64,000 nucleotides of DNA from an uncultured Lachnospiraceae bacterium (GTDB lineage: Bacteria > Bacillota > Clostridia > Lachnospirales > Lachnospiraceae), in contig CADAOY010000001.1 of the NCBI GenBank assembly GCA_902789665.1, positions 1-64,000 on the forward strand. Reading direction: 5' to 3'. The position numbers were made by a program, and so were the translations under genes. Position 1 is the stretch's first letter, and the number at the start of each line of letters is the position of its first letter. This document shows, piece by piece, positions 29,040 to 36,724 of this stretch. A model generated the notes under the pieces. It was not told the origin of the DNA. It was given only the letters and a program-made list of their open reading frames with translations, and searched no databases.

Positions 29040-30113
29040 ATGGATAAAAAAGGCAGAGTATATATATGCCATACATATTATCATGTTTTCGTAAGCTGTC
29101 TTAAGGAGTTAAATCTTAAGGACAGGTCGGAAGGTGCAGACCTTATCATATCCACAATGTCTACGGATTTCGAGGATTTTCCGGAGAGGTTCAGGGAATG
29201 TGGAATATTCGAGAATGTGTATATTTTTGAAGAGAAAAGAGAGGATGCTTTTCCGGAGATTCTTAAGTATAAAAAAGATCAGGGAAATATAGTCGCAAAT
29301 ATGTGGAACAGGATTATCTTCACAAGGAAGTTTGCCAAGTGCCTTGCTCCTTCTATTCCGACTGATCTAAAAAAATATAAAGATGTCTATGTGTTCTGTG
29401 ATAATGATCCAATCGGATATTACCTCAACATGAATCATATATATTATCATGCAGTGGAAGACGGGCTTGATACGCTTCGTCCATTTGTTCCGGCGCTGGA
29501 AGATAACAAGGGGCACTGGAAGTTAAAGAGGTTCTTTTCAAAGAATCTTAATCTGATTTTTATTCGTGACGGTTATGGTAAATACTGTCTTGAGATGGAA
29601 GTTAATAACTTATCATTAGTAGAGGATGACCCGAAGGTTTACAGGGAAGTTCCACGTAATGAACTTATGCAGAATCTCTCTCCTGAAAGCAGGGAACTTC
29701 TGGTTCGTACCTTTGTGCGTAACTACGATAAGATGATAGATGTATGCCATAATCTTGGTAAGGATAAGAAAAATATCATGATTCTTACTGAGCCGCTTAC
29801 TCCGAATTTTGATACGAGAGAGAGAATCTTTAAGGATCTGGTTGAGAAGTATTCCAAGGAAGGTACAGTATTTCTTAAGCCGCATCCGCGGGATGACCTT
29901 AAGTATCAGGAACGTTTCCCGGATGTGCTTCAGTTTGACAGAACAATACCTATGGAGATATTCAACTTCTTTGATGAGATTAAATTCGATTTGGTTGTAG
30001 CAATATATACGCAACTTGGCTCTATTAAATTTGCGAAAGAAGCTATTCAGCTTGGCAACGCCTTCATGGATAACTACGAAGATCCAAGCGTGCATAGTAA
30101 GATAAAGAGGTGA
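29040..30113 (+). CDS. GT52-like (sialyltransferase-type) glycosyltransferase
   Basis: 357 residues. The N-terminus YICHTYYHVFVSCLKELNL and the late FLKPHPRDDLKY block resemble glycosyltransferase family 52, the CMP-nonulosonate transferases related to bacterial alpha-2,3-sialyltransferases and polysialyltransferases. In this context it most likely transfers Pse or its formyl derivative from the CMP-sugar made by the upstream genes to a surface glycan or protein. The acceptor is unknown. It starts 4 nt after pseG, with AAGAGGA inside the pseG end as RBS. Soluble or peripheral, no membrane segment. Confidence 0.7.
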   Translation: MDKKGRVYICHTYYHVFVSCLKELNLKDRSEGADLIISTMSTDFEDFPERFRECGIFENVYIFEEKREDAFPEILKYKKDQGNIVANMWNRIIFTRKFAKCLAPSIPTDLKKYKDVYVFCDNDPIGYYLNMNHIYYHAVEDGLDTLRPFVPALEDNKGHWKLKRFFSKNLNLIFIRDGYGKYCLEMEVNNLSLVEDDPKVYREVPRNELMQNLSPESRELLVRTFVRNYDKMIDVCHNLGKDKKNIMILTEPLTPNFDTRERIFKDLVEKYSKEGTVFLKPHPRDDLKYQERFPDVLQFDRTIPMEIFNFFDEIKFDLVVAIYTQLGSIKFAKEAIQLGNAFMDNYEDPSVHSKIKR

Positions 30114-30116
30114 CAA

Positions 30117-30300
30117 CTCTTACGCTCCCCTCTCGCCAAAAACTGCATTCGCTCTCGCGTCGGTCAAAGCTACTCTTCGAAGCTCATTGAAGCAAGCTTC
30201 AGGATCGCTTCTCAGAGCACTTTGCCCTAGCGTTCGCTACAACTTTGCAAAATCGCTTCTCAGAGCATTTTTGTCTCGGGGTCGCTGCATCAATAGACAT
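30117..30300. repeat. GC-rich intergenic region with a 16-bp direct repeat
   Basis: ATCGCTTCTCAGAGCA occurs at 30204-30219 and 30252-30267 (48-bp period). The stretch also holds CTCTCGCC and CGCTCTCGCG words like those in the GC-rich block before pseF, so the pse cassette is bracketed by similar non-coding DNA. No gene or clear terminator. Confidence 0.6.
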
Positions 30301-30312
30301 AAAGGAACAACC

Positions 30313-30789
30313 ATGAAAAAAGAAGAAAAAACAAATGTAATGCGTGTCTTAGACAGCAAGAAAATAGAATACCAAAGCCACTCATACGAAGCCGATCCGA
30401 CGCTTACGGGCGAGCAGATTGCAGGCATCCTTGGGGAGCCTGTTGACAAGGTATTTAAGACTTTGGTAACCCAGGGTAAGAGCAATACTTATTATGTATT
30501 TGTGGTTCCGGTTGCGAAAGAACTTGATTTAAAGAAGGCTGCCAAGGCAGCAGGCGAGAAGAGTATCGCAATGATAAAGCAGAAAGAACTTCTGCCACTT
30601 ACAGGTTATGTGCATGGCGGCTGCTCACCAATTGGCATGAAGAAGGCATTCAAAACCTTCATCCACGAAACTGCCCCTGGCTTCGACACAATCTTCGTCA
30701 GTGCCGGCCGTGTCGGCGCCCAGATCCAGCTTAGCCCATCCGACCTCATAAGCGTCGCCAACTGCACCCCGGCAGATATAATTGTATAA
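30313..30789 (+). CDS. ybaK: Cys-tRNA(Pro)/Cys deacylase, YbaK/EbsC family
   Basis: A cytosolic editing factor that hydrolyses mischarged aminoacyl-tRNA, typically Cys-tRNA(Pro). 158 residues from ATG 30313 (RBS AAAGGA), the normal length. Family features: TNVMRVLD near the N-terminus, VFKTLVTQG with the catalytic-site Lys (~48), GYVHGGCSPIGMKK (~102) and a late SAGRVGAQIQLSPSDL. The upstream in-frame extension to 30187 runs through repetitive DNA and lacks an RBS. The stop is separated by one base from the convergent gene's stop. Confidence 0.9.
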   Translation: MKKEEKTNVMRVLDSKKIEYQSHSYEADPTLTGEQIAGILGEPVDKVFKTLVTQGKSNTYYVFVVPVAKELDLKKAAKAAGEKSIAMIKQKELLPLTGYVHGGCSPIGMKKAFKTFIHETAPGFDTIFVSAGRVGAQIQLSPSDLISVANCTPADIIV

Positions 30790-30790
30790 A

Positions 30791-31072
30791 CTACCCATCA
30801 CTTATAAACCACTCCTGATGGGGTGGGTTGTTGTATAAGTGGACAAGGCGTTCGTGGCCGTGCATGTCGATGATGCAGTCAAAAATCAGCGTACAGTTAT
30901 CAACGTAGACTCCGTCAGGGGTTATGTGGGTGCCGCGGTGGGAGAGGTCCCTGAAACGCACTATGACATAACTTTCACGGAGGCCTTCGTCTCCAGTCAT
31001 TCTTATTTTATTTGGCACAACGTGACCGTCTTTATAGTGAGTGACAATCACGTCTACATTTCTTAATTTCAT
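30791..31072 (-). CDS. Hypothetical 93-residue protein
   Basis: Not recognised. Small, probably beta-rich domain with charged strands (VDVIVTHYKDGHVVP, SYVIVRFRDLS) and no signal or membrane segment. Start ATG at 31072 is favoured by GAGGT six bases upstream; ATGs at 31078 and 31093 would overlap or lack that RBS. Convergent with ybaK. Confidence 0.55.
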   Translation of the reverse strand: MKLRNVDVIVTHYKDGHVVPNKIRMTGDEGLRESYVIVRFRDLSHRGTHITPDGVYVDNCTLIFDCIIDMHGHERLVHLYNNPPHQEWFISDG

Positions 31073-31152
31073 TTCCATACCTCGTAGCAGCATTATAGAA
31101 CATATGTTTGTACATGTAAATCGAACAAATTATAAAATTTTTAATTTATTTA

Positions 31153-31161
31153 TGTTACAAT
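31153..31161 (+). promoter_or_regulatory. Extended -10 immediately before the STAS-kinase gene
   Basis: TGTTACAAT (TACAAT 31156-31161) lies only six bases before ATG 31168, and no Shine-Dalgarno is visible. If used, transcription would begin at or next to the start codon, giving a leaderless message. Confidence 0.4.
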
Positions 31162-31167
31162 AGAAAT

Positions 31168-32334
31168 ATGAAAGTCGAAATCAGGGATAAACAAATACAT
31201 ATATTATTAGAAGGCAGAATCGATGCCAGTAATGCAGCGGATGTTGAGAAGGAAGTTATGAATGTAATTTCAGACAATCCGGGTCTGCCTGTTATTTTTG
31301 ACGCTGAAAAACTGGACTACATTTCCAGTGCCGGTCTTCGTGTTATGCTTAAGGCTCACAAAACAACAAAAGGGTCTTTAAGCGTAATCAATGTTTCAAG
31401 AGATGTATATGATATTTTTGAGACCACAGGTTTTACAGATATTCTTGATATTCAGAAAGCCTACAGACAAATGTCAATTGAGGGATGCGAAGTAGTAGGA
31501 GAAGGATTTATCGGAACAGTGTACAGGACTGATCCGGAAACAATTGTGAAGGTTTATAAGTGCGATAATCCGGTTCCGAAAATCAAGAACGAGCAGAAGA
31601 TGGCAAAGCTTGCTTTAGTCAGTGGCATACCAACAGCCATTTCATATGACATTGTAAAGGTGGGAGACAGCTACGGATCTGTTTTCGAACTTTTCAATTC
31701 CAGCACCTTAAATGACATTGTTAAAAATAACGAGAAGCCTTTCGAGGAAGTTGTAGAGCAGTATGCAAAACTTATTAAGGAAGTACATGAGACTGAACTT
31801 GATAATGATGAGATACCTTCAGCAAAAGGTATATTTGAAGGGTATGTGAAGTTGCAGGAAGAATATATCGGCAAGGAAAACGCAGATAGAATTCTTAAAT
31901 TCATTGATACAATTCCTGACAGCAAAGGCGCAATTCACAGCGACCTTCAGATGAAGAACGTAATGATTGTGGACGGCGAAATGATGCTCATCGACATGGA
32001 CGGTTTATCCACCGGCGATCCGGTATACGACCTCCAGGCATTGTATGTAACATACAAAATGTTTAAGGAAGACGAGCCAGACAACACCATGAATTTCCTT
32101 GGTCTTTCAGCAGAAATCTGCGACCAGGTCTGGGACAGGGTTTTCGCATTATATTATGCAGATAAAAACGAGGAAGAGAAGGCGGAAATTTTCGACAAAC
32201 TTTTTCTTTTAGCCTGTGTAAGATTCATGAATTTGGTCACCAATTCAGCCCTTAAAGAAGGCGAACTTGGACGCACCAGAATTATGCACACAAAAGAACA
32301 CATTGAAGATATACTTGATAAATTAGGTTTTTAA
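31168..32334 (+). CDS. STAS domain fused to aminoglycoside-phosphotransferase-like kinase
   Basis: Residues ~1-105 form a STAS anti-sigma-antagonist domain, with the phosphorylatable serine context DYISSAGLRVML (~50). Residues ~110-385 form an APH/choline-kinase-like fold: GEGFIGTVYR as nucleotide loop, VKVYK lysine, catalytic HSDLQMKNVMI (~257) and metal-binding LIDMDG (~270). It resembles Lachnospiraceae and Fibrobacter paralogous kinases of unknown substrate (family knowledge). The fusion suggests a kinase acting on, or regulated by, a STAS switch, but no RsbW-like kinase or sigma factor is nearby. Cytosolic. No RBS is visible; see the promoter entry. Confidence 0.82.
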   Translation: MKVEIRDKQIHILLEGRIDASNAADVEKEVMNVISDNPGLPVIFDAEKLDYISSAGLRVMLKAHKTTKGSLSVINVSRDVYDIFETTGFTDILDIQKAYRQMSIEGCEVVGEGFIGTVYRTDPETIVKVYKCDNPVPKIKNEQKMAKLALVSGIPTAISYDIVKVGDSYGSVFELFNSSTLNDIVKNNEKPFEEVVEQYAKLIKEVHETELDNDEIPSAKGIFEGYVKLQEEYIGKENADRILKFIDTIPDSKGAIHSDLQMKNVMIVDGEMMLIDMDGLSTGDPVYDLQALYVTYKMFKEDEPDNTMNFLGLSAEICDQVWDRVFALYYADKNEEEKAEIFDKLFLLACVRFMNLVTNSALKEGELGRTRIMHTKEHIEDILDKLGF

Positions 32335-32346
32335 AGGAGGTATGGT

Positions 32347-32739
32347 ATGGAAAGAGTTTACAAGTTTTTAAAGGACGCAGGTACTTATTATCTTGCAACA
32401 GTTGAGGTTGATCAGCCAAGGGTAAGACCTTTTGGTACAATCAATCTGTTTGATGGTAAATTATACATTCAGACAGGAAAAGTAAAAGAAGTATCAAAGC
32501 AGATTCATGCTAATCCAAAGGCAGAGATATGTGCATTCTTAAATGGCGACTGGGTTAGAATCGAGTGCGAACTTGTTGAAGATGACAACCTTGCAGCAAG
32601 AGAGGATATGCTTAATAACTATCCTGAATTAAAGGCAATGTATAAGGCGGATGATGGAAATACAGAAGTATTCTACTTAAAGAATGCCAAGGCAACATTC
32701 TCATCATTCACCAAGGCTCCTGAGGTAGTTGAATTCTAA
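32347..32739 (+). CDS. Pyridoxamine 5'-phosphate oxidase-like flavoprotein
   Basis: 130 residues, an FMN-binding split-barrel protein of the PPOX class. The pattern YYLATVEVDQPRVRPFG near residue 15 and KLYIQTGKVKEVSKQI (~40) are typical. Probably an FMN- or F420-dependent reductase of small substrates; the exact reaction is unknown. Strong AAAGGAGGT RBS, 12 nt after the STAS-kinase gene, and it shares TAAATG with the next start, so the genes are likely one operon. Confidence 0.85.
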   Translation: MERVYKFLKDAGTYYLATVEVDQPRVRPFGTINLFDGKLYIQTGKVKEVSKQIHANPKAEICAFLNGDWVRIECELVEDDNLAAREDMLNNYPELKAMYKADDGNTEVFYLKNAKATFSSFTKAPEVVEF

Positions 32740-33561
32740 ATGGACGAAGAAAAACGTAAACAAATAACATATCTTATTATTGAATTTTCAGCCTTCATGA
32801 TGATGCTTGTTCTTGGAATGCTCTTTTCATATTTTGGAGGAGAAGGCTTCACCAAATATCTGCCACTTTTATTCGGACTTACGGCAGCAGCAGTTGTAAT
32901 ACTTCAAGCTGTCTCAATAGAAAAAATCATCCGCATAAACAAAGAGGCAAAGGAGATGGCAGTTAAAGAGCCATCAAATCCGGAAGAAAAGTTCATAAAA
33001 AACTTAAAGGATTCCGACGATATAGATATTGCAAAAATTATCGCAAACAAGAGAGACAGAAGCAGCATCGTATCATCCGTAAGCGGAGAGATAGTTCCAA
33101 CTGTTTTAATCTACACACTTGGAACTGGTTACTACAGGGTGGCAGATGGCGATGAGGGCGCAGTGGAAAAGAATATGTACCCACGCCTTAAGGCAGCATG
33201 GCTGGAAGCTTTGGAGACATTCGATAAAACTCACGTCAGTGATTTCTATGACGAAAACATGGAATTCTCAGTGGCAAGATATGAAGAATTCTGTTATGAT
33301 GATTACGCAAGACAGTGTACTGACAACGTAAAGAAATATATCAAAGAAAAAATTAACAAAGCACCATACAGAATAAATGCATATGATGATGCCACAGTGG
33401 AAATCGTGGCAGACAAAGAAGATTTATATACACTCTATACCGACGAAATCAAAGATGATATAGAGAAGTGGATTAAAGACCGTGGTAAAAAATACGTATC
33501 CGGAAAATATGAAATGGATATGGATTGTTTGCTGAAGGTTGTTTATAAAGGGCGAGAGTGA
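32740..33561 (+). CDS. Membrane-anchored hypothetical protein
   Basis: 273 residues. Two hydrophobic segments (~8-30 and ~38-60) are followed by a ~210-residue acidic soluble domain that is not recognised. The start ATG directly abuts the preceding stop (TAAATG), indicating translational coupling; its own RBS is weak. Topology would put the soluble part in the cytosol if the N-terminus is inside. Confidence 0.65.
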   Translation: MDEEKRKQITYLIIEFSAFMMMLVLGMLFSYFGGEGFTKYLPLLFGLTAAAVVILQAVSIEKIIRINKEAKEMAVKEPSNPEEKFIKNLKDSDDIDIAKIIANKRDRSSIVSSVSGEIVPTVLIYTLGTGYYRVADGDEGAVEKNMYPRLKAAWLEALETFDKTHVSDFYDENMEFSVARYEEFCYDDYARQCTDNVKKYIKEKINKAPYRINAYDDATVEIVADKEDLYTLYTDEIKDDIEKWIKDRGKKYVSGKYEMDMDCLLKVVYKGRE

Positions 33562-33574
33562 TAGGAGTTAGCTT

Positions 33575-33790
33575 ATGAGTTTTTTAGATAATTTCACTAA
33601 AGGAACATTATGCAGGATTGCAGCCGGAGTCGTGGCTGTAATCGCCTTCTTTCCAACTGCAATTCTCCTCTTACTTGCCATAACCGGTAGCGCTCCAATG
33701 TGGATTCCACTAACTATCGGCATAAGTGCAGCAGTTATTATGGTGATTTTGTTTATAGTTGGATTTGTGTTGGATTTGAAGGATCAATAG
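33575..33790 (+). CDS. Small two-helix membrane protein
   Basis: 71 residues with two clear transmembrane segments (~13-37 and ~42-66) and a charged end (LDLKDQ). RBS AGGAG, 13 nt after the previous gene, so last in the 31-33.8 kb operon. Not recognised. Confidence 0.65.
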   Translation: MSFLDNFTKGTLCRIAAGVVAVIAFFPTAILLLLAITGSAPMWIPLTIGISAAVIMVILFIVGFVLDLKDQ

Positions 33791-33833
33791 GTGTAAAAAA
33801 CTCCTGCCTTACAGTGGAGAAGTTTAACTAATT

Positions 33834-33866
33834 AGAGAACTGATTATTTCAGTTCTCTTTTTTTTT
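33834..33866 (+). terminator. Rho-independent terminator
   Basis: AGAGAACTG, 7-nt loop, CAGTTCTCT, then a long T run: ends the upstream operon. Confidence 0.88.
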
Positions 33867-33931
33867 CATAAAGAAAAATTGGAGGTAAAAGTGGAACCAT
33901 TAAAGTAGTTCAATGGAGTTCTTATGAGCGT

Positions 33932-33959
33932 AAAAAACCAGGCTTATGCCTGGTTTTTT
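33932..33959. terminator. Bidirectional terminator
   Basis: AAAAAACCAGGC, TTAT, GCCTGGTTTTTT is perfectly symmetric. It lies at the 3' end of the minus-strand Rpn remnant and can stop transcription from both sides. Confidence 0.85.
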
Positions 33960-33997
33960 CGTTACTTATGTTTTATTTGAATGAACTTTTTGACTTA

Positions 33998-34440
33998 TTA
34001 TAACATTGACTTGTATTTAGGGTAATCCTCTTTCGGTACATTTAATATGTCCATAGCTTCTTCTGCAGTTTTTCCCAGATTACTCATAATTCCCTTTATG
34101 GAATTTAATATGGCTTCTATTTTACCCTCAGCTCTGCCCTCTGTAACACCATCATGATAAGCAGTTATTTCTGGAAATTCGATTACTTTACCACCCATAA
34201 TATCACCTACTTCCTGCTGAACAACCTTGTGTTTCATTGTAATCTTGAATAAAACACTATGTGTTAGCCTAATTATAACACGACATGTTTGAGAGGACAA
34301 TATGCCGTTTTTTTGATACTCGTCAAGTTTGTTAATAATATCTGTATATAGCTTTTTTAATGATTCTATTCTGCTTTTGTCAGCATTGATAGTTTTTAAG
34401 TCGTTCTCATAATTGAAAATATAAAATGGAAATTGACAGA
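33998..34440 (-). pseudogene. C-terminal remnant of an Rpn-family PD-(D/E)XK nuclease
   Basis: Reading the minus strand, the frame enters without a start codon or RBS near 34440 (FNYENDLKTINADKS...) and runs to a stop at 33998. The pattern (short IYNYE..L, KLYTDIINKLDEY, ITMKHK...GDIMGGKVIEF, then EGRAEGKIEAIL) is the C-terminal third of Rpn-type recombination-promoting nucleases common in Lachnospiraceae. The catalytic N-terminal domain is missing. A TTG at 34300 could start a 100-residue product but is not needed. The truncation point coincides with the promoter of the repeat RNA described next, suggesting a past insertion or deletion. Confidence 0.65.
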
Positions 34441-34461
34441 ATATATATTTAAAATTAATAT
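34433..34461 (+). promoter_or_regulatory. Promoter of the repeat RNA
   Basis: Consensus -35 TTGACA (34433-34438), 17-bp spacer, -10 TAATAT (34456-34461). The predicted start, about 34468, coincides with the first base of the repeat array. Confidence 0.62.
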
Positions 34462-34468
34462 ATATGTA

Positions 34469-34570
34469 GCAGTGAACCCTACTGTGAGTGGGAACGATAA
34501 AAGCAGTGAACCCTACTGCGAGTGGGAACGATAAAAGTGGTGAATCCTACCATTAAGTGGAAACTATCAG
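34469..34570 (+). repeat. Three tandem 34-bp repeats
   Basis: Units 34469-34502, 34503-34536 and 34537-34570. Units 1 and 2 differ at one position; unit 3 is diverged at about a third of positions but keeps the unit length and both potential stems. Units are directly abutting, with no spacers. Confidence 0.92.
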
Positions 34571-34571
34571 G

Positions 34572-34599
34572 GGCTGTGCGAAAGCACAGCCTTATTTTT
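34572..34599 (+). terminator. Terminator of the repeat RNA
   Basis: GGCTGTGC, GAAA tetraloop, GCACAGCC, then TTATTTTT. It begins two bases after the last repeat and has no upstream protein gene on this strand. Confidence 0.87.
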
Positions 34600-34676
34600 G
34601 TGTATAAAAAATATATTTTTCAATTCAAACACTTATCCCATTTTTGGGACTCATATTTTGATAATGTATATATATC

Positions 34677-34808
34677 ACAAACGAAAACGTTTGTCATAAT
34701 TAAACTCCTTTCATGTATTTGAGGGTTACACCACTCATTCTGAGTTACTTGTTGTTTGTTCATCTGTTTACCTTTCTTTGTGCTTTAAAAATAAGGGTGA
34801 GTGGTGTA
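34677..34808. promoter_or_regulatory. Inverted repeats in the 34600-34913 gap
   Basis: ACAAACG-AAAA-CGTTTGT (34677-34694) is an 18-bp palindrome of operator or weak-hairpin type. TACACCACTCA (34727-34737) and TGAGTGGTGTA (34798-34808) are perfect 11-bp arms around a 60-bp loop. No gene is visible in the gap. Confidence 0.45.
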
Positions 34809-34821
34809 GAGACTCTCATTT

Positions 34822-34844
34822 AAATGTCGCCTGTAAAGTGACAT
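34822..34844. repeat. Short dispersed palindrome (copy 1)
   Basis: AAATGTCGCCT followed by GTGACAT, pairing ATGTCGC with GTGACAT. Related copies lie at 36725, 53011 and 57746. Confidence 0.45.
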
Positions 34845-34913
34845 ATAAGATAAGCAATTATTATATACTCCTCTTAACAAATGGAAATGTCCAGGAAAGT
34901 GGAGGTACGAGAT

Positions 34914-35483
34914 ATGATTAGAATATGTCCAAGATGTGGAAGTAAAAACATAGCAAGATATTTATATGGCTACCCTTTATTTGATGAAAAACTGATAGCA
35001 GATTTAGAGGCAAAAAAAGTTGTGCTTGGCGGCTGCGTCATCGGCAGCGTAGAGATAGATGGGGAGTGGGTATTCAGCAAGGGTTATGCATACTGCAATG
35101 ACTGCAAAAAAGATATAGATACTCCGCCTATTGTGTTTAATAAGAAAAAGGGATGCTGGGAGTTCTATAAGGATATTGTTAAGGAGATAAGGTTTAGTAC
35201 TTATGGATATTTAAGCGGATATAAAGAGCATGTCATTAAAAGAGATGATGGCAAAATCCCCGCCTACGAGTGGGATCAAATCATGGATAAACTATATTCC
35301 CGAATTCATATCCATGAATGGAAAAATAAATATGCCGATAAAGAATTAGTTTATGAAGATGGTGAGGAGTGGAAAGTTGAATTGATTCTTGATGGCAGAA
35401 GAAAAAGAACTTATCGTGGTGAGAATATGTACCCGCCACACTGGAGAGCGTTTGTAAAGATATTCAGGGATTTGGAGAAATAA
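34914..35483 (+). CDS. Zinc-ribbon hypothetical protein
   Basis: 189 residues from ATG 34914, chosen because GGAGG lies 8 nt upstream. Two CxxC knuckles (CPRCG at ~4, CNDCKK at ~63) should form one zinc ribbon, with an unrecognised ~110-residue domain behind. Soluble. No resemblance to the ToxN/AbiQ fold (about 170 residues, no zinc ribbon), despite its place downstream of the ToxI-like RNA. It is 16 nt upstream of the serpin and probably co-transcribed with it. Confidence 0.65.
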   Translation: MIRICPRCGSKNIARYLYGYPLFDEKLIADLEAKKVVLGGCVIGSVEIDGEWVFSKGYAYCNDCKKDIDTPPIVFNKKKGCWEFYKDIVKEIRFSTYGYLSGYKEHVIKRDDGKIPAYEWDQIMDKLYSRIHIHEWKNKYADKELVYEDGEEWKVELILDGRRKRTYRGENMYPPHWRAFVKIFRDLEK

Positions 35484-35499
35484 AGCGGAGGTGACGATT

Positions 35500-36696
35500 A
35501 TGAGCGATAATTACTATTTATTAGATGATAGTGATATGAATCCTGATATTGATGTTGAAGATATTCTTAAAAACATACCTGTACCAAGCTGGTATGATGG
35601 ATATTTAAATCTTACTAAAGAAATGTTAAAAATTTCATGTAAAGATAACCAGAATGAAAATGTGCTTGTATCTCCATTTTCAATGTATATGGTTCTTGGC
35701 ATGGCACTTGATGCTGCTGATGGCAAAACCCAGAAAGAAATCAAAGGTCTGTTTCAAAAGGGATATTCAATCACGCGTATCAATGAAATTAACCAGATGT
35801 TACAAAGAGATTTCTGCAAACAAATGAAGGCTGGCAAAGTTACTTCTTCCAATGCTTTATGTGTTAAGAATGATTATGCTAAATATATCCTTGATAGCTA
35901 CAAGGAAGTGATTACGAAATACTATGGTGCTGAAATTTTTGAGATAGAAGGAAAATCTCCTGATCCAATCAATGCCTGGGTAGAAAATAAAACAGATGGC
36001 ATGATTCCGGAAATAATGGATGAGATTTTAGATGACTGGAAATTAAGCCTTTTAAATGCGGTTTCGTTTAATGCTAAATGGAGGGTTCCATATGACGAAG
36101 ATAATATTATTGTTGAAGAAGAAGTTTTCAATAATATCGATGGAACTGAATCGGAAGTTACAATGCTGGAAAGTGTCGAATATGAATATTTAGAGGATAA
36201 GTATTTCACCGGTTTTGCCAAACCGTATAAAGGAGATAAATATGAACTTATGTGTCTTCTACCAAGAAAAAATAAGCCTATAAACGGCAAAATGCTTGAT
36301 GAAATAGATTTTGCATCATATTATAAGAACCTTCAATTATGCTATGAAGTTTATGCATCCATGCCAGAATTTGAGTGTATGTCCGATGTCAAATTAAAAA
36401 GTATGTGTGAAGAAATGGGTATGAAATCGTTATTTACTCAGAAAGCAAATCTTGGAAATATGTTGGCAGAAACACCTGATCCGGTTATAATCGATTCGAT
36501 TATTCAGAAGGCATACATAAAAGTTGACCGTGCTGGCACCAAAGCAGCTGCTGTTACTATGATTGATTGTGTAGCAGGATGCGCAGACGATGATGATATG
36601 CAAAGATACGTTACCCTTAACAGACCTTTCATCTATGCCATTATGAATAAGCAATATGGTCTGCCGATTATGGTGGGCGTAGTAAATAAATTATAA
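35500..36696 (+). CDS. Serpin-family protease inhibitor (intracellular)
   Basis: 398 residues matching the serpin fold: NVLVSPFSMYMVLGMALDAADGKT (helices B-C, here shown as two blocks NVLVSPFSMY and LGMALDAADGKT), NAWVENKTDGMIPEI, LLNAVSFNAKW, and the hinge-like AGTKAAAVT before a reactive loop containing DCVAGC, then RPFIYAI. The small-residue hinge (TKAAAVT) suggests an inhibitory serpin; the P1 residue is uncertain (around V-A-G-C). No signal peptide, so it would act on a cytosolic protease or be released by lysis. Two cysteines in the loop are unusual. ATG 35500 has AGCGGAGGTG as RBS; the GTG at 35491 sits inside that RBS. Confidence 0.87.
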   Translation: MSDNYYLLDDSDMNPDIDVEDILKNIPVPSWYDGYLNLTKEMLKISCKDNQNENVLVSPFSMYMVLGMALDAADGKTQKEIKGLFQKGYSITRINEINQMLQRDFCKQMKAGKVTSSNALCVKNDYAKYILDSYKEVITKYYGAEIFEIEGKSPDPINAWVENKTDGMIPEIMDEILDDWKLSLLNAVSFNAKWRVPYDEDNIIVEEEVFNNIDGTESEVTMLESVEYEYLEDKYFTGFAKPYKGDKYELMCLLPRKNKPINGKMLDEIDFASYYKNLQLCYEVYASMPEFECMSDVKLKSMCEEMGMKSLFTQKANLGNMLAETPDPVIIDSIIQKAYIKVDRAGTKAAAVTMIDCVAGCADDDDMQRYVTLNRPFIYAIMNKQYGLPIMVGVVNKL

Positions 36697-36724
36697 TTTA
36701 TAAATCCCCTTTTTGCATTACAGA

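Larger units (their letters stand above)
34469..34599 (+). ncRNA. ToxI-like (type III antitoxin) repeat RNA, apparently without a toxin
   Basis: A ~130-nt transcription unit with promoter, three 34-nt repeats and a terminator, and no credible coding frame. Each unit can fold as an H-type pseudoknot: stem 1 CAGT/ACTG and stem 2 CCC/GGG in units 1 and 2, replaced by TGGT/ACCA and TCC/GGA in unit 3, so both stems keep pairing through compensatory changes. Unit 3 (GGTGAATCCTACCATTAAGTG) is strikingly close to the Pectobacterium ToxI repeat as I remember it. Known ToxIN loci have such an array, a terminator and then toxN. Here no ToxN-like frame follows: the next gene starts 315 bp later and encodes a zinc-ribbon protein. 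It may be an orphan antitoxin, a decayed locus or a trans-acting anti-toxin. Confidence 0.68.

Noticed and set aside
30117-30312. N-terminal extension of YbaK
   Set aside because: The upstream in-frame stretch is repetitive, GC-skewed and lacks a ribosome-binding site; ATG 30313 gives the normal family length.
33998-34300. Intact 100-residue gene on the minus strand
   Set aside because: The same frame is open well upstream without a start, and the product is the tail of a longer Rpn-type protein; treated as a remnant.
34469-34570. CRISPR array
   Set aside because: Only three units, directly abutting without unique spacers, and the unit shows internal pseudoknot pairing with compensatory changes; no cas genes.
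34914-35483. ToxN/AbiQ toxin for the ToxI-like RNA
   Set aside because: The protein is a zinc-ribbon type, starts 315 bp after the terminator and has no visible ToxN features.
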